From positions 1 through 64,000 of the forward strand of contig DAIQOI010000001.1 in the NCBI GenBank assembly GCA_036787955.1: a stretch of 64,000 nucleotides of DNA. The letters run 5' to 3'. Shown in pieces: positions 53,101-63,176 of this stretch (its first letter is position 1; every line of letters begins with the position of its first letter). The notes beneath the pieces are model-generated. The model did no database searches. It was not told the origin of the DNA and was given only the letters and a program-made list of their open reading frames with translations. The translations under genes and the position numbers were made by a program. Origin of the DNA: UBA2336 sp036787955 (GTDB taxonomy: Bacteria; Bacteroidota; Bacteroidia; Cytophagales; Cyclobacteriaceae).

Positions 53101-55173
53101 TTACCTGTACAGTTCGGCATACTTCTTTTTTCCGCGATCCAGGAAATCCACAAACTTCTCTACACTCCGATCATAACCATAGGGCCATGCAAGAACCCGC
53201 TCGTCCTTGCCCACCAGCACATAAAAAGGCTGTGCATTGTTATTCAACCGCGTAATCTGCAGGTCGGCATTTTTCTTTCCCAGTGTTTTTTTTACTTTCC
53301 CATCGTAGGTTGAAGTAATCCACTCGCTTTCGGGCAGCGGGGTTTTGTCATCCACATACAATGCCGCTATCACGTAATCGTTTTTCAGCCGTTCCAGTAC
53401 GGCCGGGTCGCTCCACACCACGGCCTCCATTTCACGGCAGTTGGTGCAGCCGTGTCCGGTAAAATCAATAAACAAGGGTTTGTTCTGTGCCCGGGCACAG
53501 GCCAGTGCCTGTTCATAATCAAAGTAACCTTTGAGGCCATGTGGCAGGTGCAGGAACTCGGCATAACGTGGTTCATCGCAGATTTCATTGGTGCGCGTAC
53601 TGCGCGTCATAGCCACCAAATCGAAATCGTGGGTGTGCTGCGGGGGCAAATAGCCAGCGAGGGCTTTAAGAGGTGCGCCCCACAAACCGGGTATGAGGTA
53701 CACCACAAACGAGAAAACAACAATAGCCAGCAGCAGGCGCGGCACCGATAGTTTCTCTACGGGACTATCGTGTGGCAACCGGATTTTGCCCAGCAGATAC
53801 AACCCGAGCAGTCCGAATATTACAATCCACAGCACAATATTCACATCGCGGTCCAGCAGACCCCAGTGGTAGGCCTGATCGGCAATGCTAAAAAATTTCA
53901 ACGCCAATGCCAGCTCCAGAAAACCCAGTGTTACCTTCACGGCATTGAGCCAACCGCCTGATTTGGGCAGGCCCTTCATCCATTCAGGGAATATAGCAAA
54001 CAAGGTGAAGGGTATGGCAAACGCCAAGGAATAAGAAAACATGGCCAGGATGGGTTTGATAATCTGTCCGCCCGCCGATAAAACCACCACATTGCCCACG
54101 ATGGGGATGGTGCATGAAAATGACACCAGCACCAGAGTGGCAGCCATGAAGAATATACCGACTAAGCCACCTTTTTCCGCCTGCCGGTCGGCCTTGCTTA
54201 CCAGCTGATGCGGTGCGGTGATTTCAAACATGCCCAGAAAGGAAAGGGCAAACACGATAAAAATGACAAACACAAAAAGATTAGGTGCCCAATGTGTAGC
54301 AAGGGCATTGAGGCCTTCGGCACCGAGCAGCACGGCAAAAAGCGTTCCTGCCAGCGTATAGATAACAATGATGGAGATGCCGAAAATAAATGCGTTGCGT
54401 ATTCCCTCCCTGCGCGTCTGGTTATCGCGAAGAAAGAAGGTAACCGTCATGGGTACCATCGGAAAAACACAGGGAGTGATAAGGGATACCAGTCCAAGAA
54501 TAAAAGCAAACACCAGATAACCGAAAAACGACTCATCGCTTAACTCATTCCGTCCTTCCAGAATGGTTGGGTCAAGTACAGGCCCTTTTACTGCGGTGTC
54601 ATCGGCAGTTCGTAACGGCTCGTCAACTGACTTTTCATCCTGAACAATGCCGGCCTGGTTGTTTTCTTCTTCTTTCTGGACTTCTTCCAGTTTGCTTTTG
54701 CCGGTTACGGCAATGCCGGTAACCTCAAAATCAACTTCAAAGGGAATACACCGGCCATCCACTTCCGTACAGGTTTGACCTTCGATTACTCCTTTAATGA
54801 CGGGATTGGCGGTTAGCAGCTTAATGCGCTGCCGAAACTCGCCTTTATCTTTAAATATTTTTACATCGCAATCAAAAATTTCATCGTGTTTGCGCAACGG
54901 ATTGATGGCTTTCAGATCACCGACTATCGTAAATGACGGATGTTTTTCAAATGTGATGGTGGTGAGCATCGGGCCACAGTCCGGATCGAAGTCGTTGGCA
55001 TAAACGTACCAGTTTTTATCGGTAGTTACCGTAAAAACCAGTTCTATTTCTTCACCGGTCTGAACAGAGGTTTTGGAAGTAACCCAGCTCCATTTTGCAG
55101 GGTTTAATATCTGGGCAGATGAGGTAACTCCTAAAAAGAATGAGAGTAGAAAAATCGTATTTCGCAAGGTCAT
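53101..55173 (-). CDS. DsbD-like thiol:disulfide interchange protein
   Basis: The ATG at 55173 gives a signal MTLRNTIFLLSFFLGVTSSA; the start at 55200 adds 9 residues. The 690-aa protein has a periplasmic N-terminal DsbD-alpha-like domain with CDVKIF and TCTEVDGRCIP, eight or so transmembrane helices with the redox cysteines in LITPCVFPMVP and SFSCTIPIVG, and a C-terminal thioredoxin domain with CTNC in FIDFTGHGCTNCREM. It would pass electrons from cytoplasmic thioredoxin to the periplasm, for cysteine-rich partners or cytochrome c maturation. Confidence 0.92.
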   Translation of the reverse strand: MTLRNTIFLLSFFLGVTSSAQILNPAKWSWVTSKTSVQTGEEIELVFTVTTDKNWYVYANDFDPDCGPMLTTITFEKHPSFTIVGDLKAINPLRKHDEIFDCDVKIFKDKGEFRQRIKLLTANPVIKGVIEGQTCTEVDGRCIPFEVDFEVTGIAVTGKSKLEEVQKEEENNQAGIVQDEKSVDEPLRTADDTAVKGPVLDPTILEGRNELSDESFFGYLVFAFILGLVSLITPCVFPMVPMTVTFFLRDNQTRREGIRNAFIFGISIIVIYTLAGTLFAVLLGAEGLNALATHWAPNLFVFVIFIVFALSFLGMFEITAPHQLVSKADRQAEKGGLVGIFFMAATLVLVSFSCTIPIVGNVVVLSAGGQIIKPILAMFSYSLAFAIPFTLFAIFPEWMKGLPKSGGWLNAVKVTLGFLELALALKFFSIADQAYHWGLLDRDVNIVLWIVIFGLLGLYLLGKIRLPHDSPVEKLSVPRLLLAIVVFSFVVYLIPGLWGAPLKALAGYLPPQHTHDFDLVAMTRSTRTNEICDEPRYAEFLHLPHGLKGYFDYEQALACARAQNKPLFIDFTGHGCTNCREMEAVVWSDPAVLERLKNDYVIAALYVDDKTPLPESEWITSTYDGKVKKTLGKKNADLQITRLNNNAQPFYVLVGKDERVLAWPYGYDRSVEKFVDFLDRGKKKYAELYR

Positions 55174-55213
55174 ATCAAACGTTATTGTCAAACTCAACAA
55201 AGGTTATTGATTT

Positions 55214-56575
55214 TTAGTTTGAGCCCGTATAGTGCCGGTAAAAAGCAACGATGGTTTCTATACCACGGAAAAAATTGGTAAGACCGTAATGTTCGTTGGG
55301 CGAATGGATGGCATCAGAATCAAGACCAAACCCCATCAGCACGGAATCCAGCCCCAACTCCTTCTTAAATAGTGCCACAATGGGAATGCTACCCCCATCG
55401 CGCGTGGGAATGGGCTTCTTACCCCACACCTCTTCAAAAGCCGCACTGGCTGCCAGAAAGGCTTTTGAGTTGGTAGGCGTTACCACCGGTTCGCCACCGT
55501 GCAACGGTGTTACCTTCACTTTCACTGATTTTGGTGCAAGCGAAACAAAGTGCCGGGTAAACAAGTCGGTTATTTCCCGATGATCCTGGCGGGGTACCAG
55601 TCGCATGGAAATTTTTGCATATGCTTTCGATGGCAACACGGTCTTTGCTCCTTCACCGGTATATCCCCCCCATATGCCGTTTACGTCTAAGGTGGGGCGA
55701 ATACCTGTGCGCTCCAGCGTGGTATATCCTTTCTCACCGTGCACCGCATCAATGCCCAGTTCTTTTTTGTAGTGCTCCAGATTAAACGGTGCGCGATTCA
55801 GGGCTTCCCGTTCTTCAGCCGACAACTCAACCACCTTGTCGTAAAATCCGGGAATGGTTACGCGGCCGTTTTCATCGTGCAAGGCGGCTATCATCTTTGC
55901 CAATATGTTGATGGGATTGGCTACTGCACCACCATACACACCCGAATGCAGATCGCGATTAGGGCCGGTTACTTCTACCTCTACATAGCTCAGTCCGCGC
56001 AGCCCTACCGTAATGGATGGGTGTTCGAGTGATATGAGAGCCGTATCCGAAATCAGAATTACATCGGCTTTCAGCTTGTCGCGGTGGGCTTTTACAAACT
56101 GTCCCAGGTGTTCCGAGCCCACCTCCTCCTCGCCTTCCACCATAAATTTTACATTACAAGGCAATTGGTTGAGGTGGTTCATTATCTCAAGCGCTTTTAC
56201 GTGCATGTACACCTGGCCTTTGTCATCGCATGCACCGCGGGCAAAGATTTTTTCATCACGTATTACGGGTTCAAATGGCGGACTATCCCACAGATTAAGC
56301 GGATCGGGCGGCTGAACATCATAATGCCCATAGACCAATACAGTAGGCAAGGACGGGTTTACGGTTTTTTCAGCATAGACTACAGGATGACCTGCTGTTT
56401 CGATCAGTTCTGCCTTGTCAACACCTGCCTCTGTAAGTCTTTCTTTCAGATAAAGTGCCGCCTGCCTCACATCATTTTTGTGCCGGCTGTCGGCCGACAC
56501 CGATGGTATGCGCAGCCAGTTGATGAGCTCCTCCAGAAATCGCTGCCGGTTTTGCTGCATGTAATCCTTAACCAT
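55214..56575 (-). CDS. M20-family dipeptidase
   Basis: The 453-aa protein is cytosolic by sequence. The two-zinc M20 site is visible: His/Asp in VLVYGHYDVQPP, Asp in FARGACDDKGQV, Glu pair in FMVEGEEEVGSEHL, Asp in ILISDTA and a late His in SDAIHSPNEHYG. The dimerisation insert lies at about 190-330. It likely cleaves dipeptides or related short peptides. It lies 40 bp upstream of the DsbD-like gene on the same strand. Confidence 0.94.
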   Translation of the reverse strand: MVKDYMQQNRQRFLEELINWLRIPSVSADSRHKNDVRQAALYLKERLTEAGVDKAELIETAGHPVVYAEKTVNPSLPTVLVYGHYDVQPPDPLNLWDSPPFEPVIRDEKIFARGACDDKGQVYMHVKALEIMNHLNQLPCNVKFMVEGEEEVGSEHLGQFVKAHRDKLKADVILISDTALISLEHPSITVGLRGLSYVEVEVTGPNRDLHSGVYGGAVANPINILAKMIAALHDENGRVTIPGFYDKVVELSAEEREALNRAPFNLEHYKKELGIDAVHGEKGYTTLERTGIRPTLDVNGIWGGYTGEGAKTVLPSKAYAKISMRLVPRQDHREITDLFTRHFVSLAPKSVKVKVTPLHGGEPVVTPTNSKAFLAASAAFEEVWGKKPIPTRDGGSIPIVALFKKELGLDSVLMGFGLDSDAIHSPNEHYGLTNFFRGIETIVAFYRHYTGSN

Positions 56576-56725
56576 AATTGCCCATTTTAAAGGGGGCGAA
56601 GTTACGGGTATTTGAACGATGGTAAAACCGGATTATCCGGATGGTTAGCCCGATCTCAGCATCTGCAGTTTGAGCAGGCTGTGCAAGCGTAAAACAGATG
56701 TTCAGGGCAACAACGCCCCGCAGGT

Positions 56726-59700
56726 TTAAAAACCATCGCCCTCATCTTGCTTATTGGTTTTTTTCTTGGCGGTACCAGCGCTCAGGTTGTAGGGCACTTC
56801 AATTCCGTAGTAATCCCTGCGGAAGCGATTAATAAACGCAAGGGTTTCATCTTCGGTGGCCGGCAGGAAAACCAGTTCGCCAACCTTGGCTTTTCCTGAA
56901 TTGGTTTTTTTGGCTACCGTGGTATTGAACTGTTCGTTGGATGAGTACATCAGCAGGCGGTTGTCTTCGTAGCTGAAAAAATACCACGATTCGGGCGAAG
57001 CTTTGAAAAACACATTGAATTCGGTCGAGCCGTCATCATTTTTTTTCACTTCCATAAATCCTTCAAACGATGCATTGATGTCGTTGCGCCCGATATTGGA
57101 AAGTCCAAGCGCGCCTTCGCTGTAAAAGGCCTTATGTTTGGCCGACCACTTAAAGTTTACATTGGCAAAGGTCATGGCTTTGGCGGTTTCGGCAAGCGTT
57201 GCGAGCGACACATAGCCCTGGGTACTGCGCTTTTCATAATCTCTGGCCACGCGCTCACCTACGATATCGGCCAGCTTATACAATAAATCTGTGCGGTCGC
57301 CAAGGCCTTCTTCTACCGGTTCATTTTTTACCACATTCATCAGGTCGGTAGCCATAAGCTGAAAAGCTGCCGGCAGGGCAGAAGTATTTACAATAACCAG
57401 CGCATTGAACTGGATTTCGTTGTTTTTCACGTTGCCCTGTCCGATGGCCGTGGCGGTTACGTTAAAATCTTTGGTTCCGTTAAACAGGTTTACCGGGCCT
57501 TCAAAACGCACCATCTGGGTTTCATCGTTGTAGGCAAACACTTTTCCGCTCAGTTTATTACCGGCTGCCTTTTCGCGGTCTTCGATTTTGTACTCTTTGG
57601 TGTTTACATCGTAATACAAGGTGCCGCTGGGCACAAAGAAATCTTCATCCTGATCGTTGCTTTCGTTGAGAAATGAAATGTAGAGGTTATTGTCAAGTGC
57701 TGAAACATGCAGCCCGGCATCTACTTTTCGTCCGTCTTCGGTGAGCGCGCGGTCAAAATCAATAAGTACTTCTGTTTCTTCACCTGATTGTTCATAGCGG
57801 ATCCAGGTATTGTAATTTTTAATGTTTTTGATGTCGAGTTTCACGGCACCGGTAAGTTGCAGAGCAGGTCGGGTGGCGTACATGGTCATATCGCCTTTGT
57901 AGAACATGCCCGCACCCAGCACCAGTTTGTCCTTTTCAGTAACCGAGCCGGTGGCAACGGTTTGCATGGTGGCCAGGGATTGCTTTCGGGTAGTGCGCTT
58001 CGATGAAGTGGCGGGTGTTACCGGTTCCAGCCTGAAGTCGGTCATCTTGATGGCAAATGTATCTTTCAGGAAGTTTACGTACTGATAGGTAGCATGTCCG
58101 CGAAATTCCTTGCGCGAAATAATATCCACCACACCGTTGGTGAGGCGGTGATAGCCGTTGAGTGTATCAATCACTATTGTGGTGTTTTTCAACGTGCCGA
58201 TGCGGGCATTTTCGAGGATCAATACCTCATTATTTTCGGGCGTGATTTTGGCATCAGCCACGATGATGTAGGGGATGCCGCTTACTTTGAGTTGCTGGGT
58301 TTTTAAATCATACTCGGCACGTTCAGCATTGAAATGAAGTGAATCGAGATCTTTACGGGTTGTGTAGAAGTAGGAATTTTCCAGCGGCACATCGGGACTT
58401 TTGGTCATGATGATTTTCTGGTTGGTTAAATCCCAGCGTGCATTGGGAATAGAGGTTTTAAACTGGGCGTAGGGAAAGTCAATGGCAGCCACACCTTCGA
58501 TTTCCGGACTGATGTCGGCATAGTTCTGCGCCAGATTAAAGCGCAGCCGCACATCCGTTCCGTCAATCAGAGGTTTGCCTGGGTCGGCCGATTTGGCACG
58601 GAAGCGTGCATGGCGGGCAGTAAAATCGCGGGCCGAGAAATTCATTTCGCGCGAGAGCACCTCGGAGCCGCGGGTTTCAAGTTTGCCGGCTCCGGCTACC
58701 CCGTTTTTCGAAATGATGAGCATGCCATTGAGCTGTGCGGTGGAGTCGTACAGGTTAAAGGGCACCGACACATTGCGCAGGCGCATCTGGTCTCGCTTAG
58801 GATACCACTTCATCTGAAAGTCGGGCAGGGATGCCTGCGGAAAATGCACCGCACCAAATTGCTTTTCCTCAATACGTGCTTTTGGGCCACGGGCCGTGAC
58901 GCTGTCGGGATAGAACACAAAATCGGATGAGCGAACCGATGCCGCAAGGTAGTTGATGGTACCGGCTGATCGGATGCCTCGGTTATCGAGGCGTATCACT
59001 CCGGTAAGTTTACCATCTCCTTTATACAGTTGGTAGCCTCCTTTTGGCACTATATGTTCAAAGCCCAGCGACTTATCGGGCATGGTGTGCAGTTTTTCCT
59101 TAAAGGAAGGAAACATGCCACTGGTTACGAACGTGCCTTCAAAATTCAGCGCAGCCGGGTCGGCATCGTTCAGGCTGTCGAGCTTAAAAGGCGGAACAAC
59201 AAAAAATATGGACCGGTCGTACACTCCGTTCAGCACCTCGGGCCGGTCGAAATAAATCACCCCACCGGTTGTGGCATCCAGGCGTGGATAATTGGGTATG
59301 CGCATTTTTCCTGATTTGTTGTCGGGCCGGCTGATGAACAACGTTCCAGATGATTTGGAAATGTCACCCAACCCCCCTTCGGCTGCAGCTACCGAATCAG
59401 CTCCTACCATGGCGTTGTTTATTTTCCTGCGTACCAGCTGGCCGCGGGCATTTCGTTCATAGGAATAAAAATTAATCGAATCGATCTTTTTCAGGTTGAT
59501 AAAAAAGCTGTCGTATTTCAATGTGAAGTCTTTACCCGTGATTTCAAAATTTCCCGCTGTGATTGTTCCATTGAATTTAATGTCGCGGTTCTGCAATACA
59601 GTGATAATGCTGCTGTCAGGGCGTATCAACACATTCAGTGAGTCGCTGAGGTTAAACTCTTCAACTCCTCTTACCACCATGGTACCTTTTTTAAAGTTAA

Positions 59701-61465
59701 CGGTAGCATTGGGATAATCCGGCTTACTTAAATCGGTCCATGCATAGGGTTCAATTACTGAATGAATCTTCATGTTATCATAATCCACTTCGCCCAGGAA
59801 AGCGCGGTATTGCGTGATGGCTTTTTCTTTAACAATGACCAGATCTTTCTCCGGCCAGTATTCAATCAAACCTTTAGTCGCCAGAAACTGTAATCCTCTT
59901 TGCAGATCGCGTATGTCCAGCCCGGTGAAATTGGCCAGGTCGCCGCTATGCAGTTTGCGAGTGTTGAAGGTGATGCAATAACGTGCTACCACTCCCAGGG
60001 GATGAAAGGAAAAGCCCACGCCTCGGAGTCGATAAAAATCTTCAGGTGAATAATAGTCAAAAGATTCAAGCACCATCGGCACACTGGAGCGGCCCCCGGT
60101 TATATCAATATTCAAGCTGTCGGCATTTATATTCCATCGTATGCGGTCAGCAGAGAATTCCATCCCGAAAAACGAAGCCGTAAACGGGGCATGGCGCATG
60201 GTGCCTTTTTCGGCAGTAAGTACGAGCTGGTTAGTGCGCCAGTTGTAATGCATGCGCAGGCTGGGATGGCTGACGGAATCATTACCCTGATAAATGGATA
60301 TGGCTGTTCCGCTTGCGCTTACTGTCGAATCGGTAAATACAAAATCGCGCGAGCGGGCACGGAATTTAATAACACCAACGCTGTCGGTTACTTCCAACGC
60401 AGAGTAATCATTGTTCACGTTTTTGCTGCTGATGCGGTTCCCGGTAAGTGAAAAGCCTCCCCTGAACTTCATGCGTTCATTGCCGAAACCCGTAATCGCA
60501 ATGTTGTTTTCATAGGAAACAAAGCGCGGCCACGAAGAGGGCACCGAGTCTTTGCGCGGTTGCGGGCGAAATTCGAATTTCCCGTAGATTAAGCCGGGGG
60601 TATGGTCTGTGTAGTTAAATTTTACCAGATCCGCTTTCAATTCCGGTTTTCTGCTTGAAAAGCTATACGCCATAAAATTGCAATACACCTCATCGGGGGG
60701 AAGCAAGGCGGCCGACCAGTTGAAGGTGCCCTCTTCACCGGAGAAAATCCTGTCGGCAAGTGAGTAATCGCCTTTGGTGTTGCTCAGAAAAACTGAATCT
60801 GAGGGTGTTACAAAGTTGAAGGTTACACGCTGAAAGCGAATGGCTGGCCCTTCGATAACCGGTGGCGGGGGTGGCGTCATCCAATAGGGCTGTACCACCT
60901 GTGGCACGGTATCAACAGGGTCCTCGGGCCAGGTACCCCAATCATCCACGTTTGTTTGGGAAGTGGTGTCAGGTGGCGGGGGGATGAATTCAATGTATTC
61001 AAAGCGGTAGTCATCATCGCGGGCATAAAGCCTAAACGACCTGTCATAATGAAGTGCGTGATACCTGAAAAATGTGCTTGCCTGCTGGAAAACCAACAGT
61101 GCCTTGTCGGTTTTCAGGTGGTCTATAACCTTTTCAGTCATCTGCAGGTATTGCGTCAGGCGGGTTTCGTCTATCCCTTCGGTAAGCACGGCTTCCGCCA
61201 GGCTGCCCAGGTAGGCCGTGAGATGAGGCTGCATGCGGTAGCCCTTGCGCTTCATGCGCAGCACCTGGTTACGGATGCTGAGCTGATGCTCCAGATTTAA
61301 CCGGCTCCAGGCCTGACTGAAACGCTCGGCTACTTTTATGGCTTCGGCATTGCGGGTTTTGGCCCAGGCGGCCTGAACACTATCAGGAAAGGATGAAATG
61401 GTTTGTCCCAACAACGGAACACTCAGACAAAGAAAAAGGCCATATCGGATTAAAAAGGCGAACAC
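56726..61465 (-). CDS. Giant exported protein of unknown function (1579 aa)
   Basis: The protein has a signal peptide (PLLGQ, about 21), a helical N-terminal part (about 25-175), a Pro/Asp-rich linker (about 178-205, PPPPDTTSQTNVDD) and more than 1300 residues of beta-rich sequence. The strands repeat a 'NFEITGKDFTLKYDSFFINL' type of pattern that recalls the OstA/LptA beta-jellyroll or long beta-taco proteins. The tail is basic (GTAKKKTNKQ). No catalytic motif is seen. It looks like an envelope scaffold or lipid-path protein. No family name is recognised. Confidence 0.8.
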   Translation of the reverse strand: MFAFLIRYGLFLCLSVPLLGQTISSFPDSVQAAWAKTRNAEAIKVAERFSQAWSRLNLEHQLSIRNQVLRMKRKGYRMQPHLTAYLGSLAEAVLTEGIDETRLTQYLQMTEKVIDHLKTDKALLVFQQASTFFRYHALHYDRSFRLYARDDDYRFEYIEFIPPPPDTTSQTNVDDWGTWPEDPVDTVPQVVQPYWMTPPPPPVIEGPAIRFQRVTFNFVTPSDSVFLSNTKGDYSLADRIFSGEEGTFNWSAALLPPDEVYCNFMAYSFSSRKPELKADLVKFNYTDHTPGLIYGKFEFRPQPRKDSVPSSWPRFVSYENNIAITGFGNERMKFRGGFSLTGNRISSKNVNNDYSALEVTDSVGVIKFRARSRDFVFTDSTVSASGTAISIYQGNDSVSHPSLRMHYNWRTNQLVLTAEKGTMRHAPFTASFFGMEFSADRIRWNINADSLNIDITGGRSSVPMVLESFDYYSPEDFYRLRGVGFSFHPLGVVARYCITFNTRKLHSGDLANFTGLDIRDLQRGLQFLATKGLIEYWPEKDLVIVKEKAITQYRAFLGEVDYDNMKIHSVIEPYAWTDLSKPDYPNATVNFKKGTMVVRGVEEFNLSDSLNVLIRPDSSIITVLQNRDIKFNGTITAGNFEITGKDFTLKYDSFFINLKKIDSINFYSYERNARGQLVRRKINNAMVGADSVAAAEGGLGDISKSSGTLFISRPDNKSGKMRIPNYPRLDATTGGVIYFDRPEVLNGVYDRSIFFVVPPFKLDSLNDADPAALNFEGTFVTSGMFPSFKEKLHTMPDKSLGFEHIVPKGGYQLYKGDGKLTGVIRLDNRGIRSAGTINYLAASVRSSDFVFYPDSVTARGPKARIEEKQFGAVHFPQASLPDFQMKWYPKRDQMRLRNVSVPFNLYDSTAQLNGMLIISKNGVAGAGKLETRGSEVLSREMNFSARDFTARHARFRAKSADPGKPLIDGTDVRLRFNLAQNYADISPEIEGVAAIDFPYAQFKTSIPNARWDLTNQKIIMTKSPDVPLENSYFYTTRKDLDSLHFNAERAEYDLKTQQLKVSGIPYIIVADAKITPENNEVLILENARIGTLKNTTIVIDTLNGYHRLTNGVVDIISRKEFRGHATYQYVNFLKDTFAIKMTDFRLEPVTPATSSKRTTRKQSLATMQTVATGSVTEKDKLVLGAGMFYKGDMTMYATRPALQLTGAVKLDIKNIKNYNTWIRYEQSGEETEVLIDFDRALTEDGRKVDAGLHVSALDNNLYISFLNESNDQDEDFFVPSGTLYYDVNTKEYKIEDREKAAGNKLSGKVFAYNDETQMVRFEGPVNLFNGTKDFNVTATAIGQGNVKNNEIQFNALVIVNTSALPAAFQLMATDLMNVVKNEPVEEGLGDRTDLLYKLADIVGERVARDYEKRSTQGYVSLATLAETAKAMTFANVNFKWSAKHKAFYSEGALGLSNIGRNDINASFEGFMEVKKNDDGSTEFNVFFKASPESWYFFSYEDNRLLMYSSNEQFNTTVAKKTNSGKAKVGELVFLPATEDETLAFINRFRRDYYGIEVPYNLSAGTAKKKTNKQDEGDGF

Positions 61466-61522
61466 CTTTCGTTAAACTGCTCAAATTCGCAAATATTGCA
61501 CGTATCCCAAAACCAGCCGGTC

Positions 61523-62353
61523 TTATCGCTTTACGAACAACACACAGGCCCAGTTGTCGCGTTCATCGGTTGATTGCCGGATCAGGCCATGAAACTGTGC
61601 AACTTTTTCTAAATCCGGAACATCGGCCACATAAAAACCGCTGATTAACAACAGGCCCGCAGGCTTCAGTTGCGCAGCATATTTCGGCATCTCTTCCACG
61701 AGCACATTTTTATTGATGTTGGCCAGTATGAGGTCGAAAGGTTCTTCAAAAAACAAGGTGCTTACGGTTCCTTTGCGGATGCGCACATTGGTACTTTGGT
61801 TTAACTGAATATTCTCCGTGCTATTCTCGATGCTCCAGTCGTCCGTGTCGAATGCATCTACGAAGGCTGCACCACGTTTGTCGGCCATGATTGCCAGAAT
61901 ACCCGTTCCGGTGCCTGCGTCCATTACCCGCAGGCCGGCATGACTGATCTTCATTTGATTTTTTAACATCAGATACGTAGTGGCATGATGCCCCGTACCG
62001 AACGACATCTTTGGGGTGATAACGATTTCGTACGGATATTTTTTTTCAGGCCGGTGAAAAGAAGCACGGATGAGGCATTGGTCTTCAACGACTACCGGTT
62101 CGTAGTTTTTTTCCCACAATTCGTTCCAGTTTTCTTTTTTCACCCGATCCTGGAAGAACACTGCCGAAGCCTGTTCCTGATATTTTTCACGTATGCTCTC
62201 CAGGCGAGCAACGTCAAATCGGTTTTGTTCGGCATACGCCTCAAAGCCTTTATCCGTTTCCATGAAGGTGTCAAAGCCGGCTTCGGCTACTTCGGCCATC
62301 AGAATTTCAGCCCACTGGGGCGAACAGACCACCTGCAATCGGGTATAAAACAT
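61523..62353 (-). CDS. prmA: Ribosomal protein L11 methyltransferase
   Basis: The ATG at 62353 gives MFYTRLQVVCSPQWAEILMA; a longer frame from 62479 lies over the tpiA end and is rejected. The 276-aa protein has the SAM-binding motif VMDAGTGTGILAIMADKRGA, the Rossmann DAFDTDDWSIENSTEN and FDLILANINKNVL. PrmA trimethylates lysine and N-terminal residues of ribosomal protein L11. It lies 7 bp after tpiA in the same operon. Confidence 0.92.
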   Translation of the reverse strand: MFYTRLQVVCSPQWAEILMAEVAEAGFDTFMETDKGFEAYAEQNRFDVARLESIREKYQEQASAVFFQDRVKKENWNELWEKNYEPVVVEDQCLIRASFHRPEKKYPYEIVITPKMSFGTGHHATTYLMLKNQMKISHAGLRVMDAGTGTGILAIMADKRGAAFVDAFDTDDWSIENSTENIQLNQSTNVRIRKGTVSTLFFEEPFDLILANINKNVLVEEMPKYAAQLKPAGLLLISGFYVADVPDLEKVAQFHGLIRQSTDERDNWACVLFVKR

Positions 62354-62360
62354 AGCCAAC

Positions 62361-63128
62361 TTATTGCGCAGATGCAGCCTTGACAATCTCAAAAAACTCA
62401 CCGGCCTTGAGCGATGCACCCCCCACCAGCCCACCATCCACATCGGTACAACCAAACAGGGCTTTTGCGTTACCGGCATTTACACTGCCTCCATACAGAA
62501 TGCGAACCTGCTGGGCTGTCGGGGCACCGTACTTCTCAGCAAGTTGTTTGCGAATGAAAGCATGCATTTCCTGTGCTTGTTCGGGCGAGGCGGTTTTACC
62601 GGTGCCAATAGCCCACACCGGCTCGTAGGCAATTATGGTTTTCAACAACGCTTCTGCCGGAAGATGGAACAACCCCTCTTCTATCTGCATACTAACCAGG
62701 TCAAAATGCCGCCCATCTTCGCGTACAATCAAAGGCTCACCACAACAAAATACCGGATGCAGCTGATTAGCGAGTGTTGCCTCTACCTTCTGCGCCAGCT
62801 TTGCTCCATCTTCCTGAAAATACTGCCTTCGCTCGCTATGCCCAATAATAACGTAACTCACGCCCACTGACCTGAGCATGGGTGCAGACACCTCGCCTGT
62901 GTAGGCACCCCATGGATGTTCGCTGCAGTTTTGTGCACCCAGCTTTACCGAAGATGATTTAATTTTTTCACCAACTGGCATCAGGTAAGGAAAGGGCGGC
63001 ATGATGACCACCTCCACCCCGCCCACCGGATTTTTGGCCAGCAGGCTTAACAGTTCATCGGTAAGCTGAAGAGCTTCCGAAGCCGTCTTATTCATTTTCC
63101 AGTTTCCTGCAACGATTTTGGTACGCAT
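62361..63128 (-). CDS. tpiA: Triosephosphate isomerase
   Basis: The start at 63128 gives the family N-terminus MRTKIVAGNWKMNKT. The 255-aa protein has the catalytic residues: Asn9 and Lys11 in NWKMN, His in VIIGHSERRQYF, Glu in IIAYEPVWAIGTGKTA, and the phosphate loop ILYGGSVNAGNAKAL. It interconverts dihydroxyacetone phosphate and glyceraldehyde 3-phosphate. A TATCTTTG box lies 22 bp upstream. prmA follows. Confidence 0.97.
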   Translation of the reverse strand: MRTKIVAGNWKMNKTASEALQLTDELLSLLAKNPVGGVEVVIMPPFPYLMPVGEKIKSSSVKLGAQNCSEHPWGAYTGEVSAPMLRSVGVSYVIIGHSERRQYFQEDGAKLAQKVEATLANQLHPVFCCGEPLIVREDGRHFDLVSMQIEEGLFHLPAEALLKTIIAYEPVWAIGTGKTASPEQAQEMHAFIRKQLAEKYGAPTAQQVRILYGGSVNAGNAKALFGCTDVDGGLVGGASLKAGEFFEIVKAASAQ

Positions 63129-63149
63129 CAGAACATGGGTTTTTGATTT

Positions 63150-63157
63150 CAAAGATA
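63150..63157 (-). promoter_or_regulatory. Candidate -7 box (TATCTTTG) for tpiA-prmA
   Basis: The minus strand reads TATCTTTG, an exact TAnnTTTG match, 21 bp before the tpiA ATG. No clear -33 box is seen. Confidence 0.4.
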
Positions 63158-63176
63158 GGCAGAATGCCCGCCCGAA

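Noticed and set aside
62364..62870. A 168-aa plus-strand frame opposite tpiA
   Set aside because: tpiA has all catalytic residues in the opposite frame, and the shadow has no domain.
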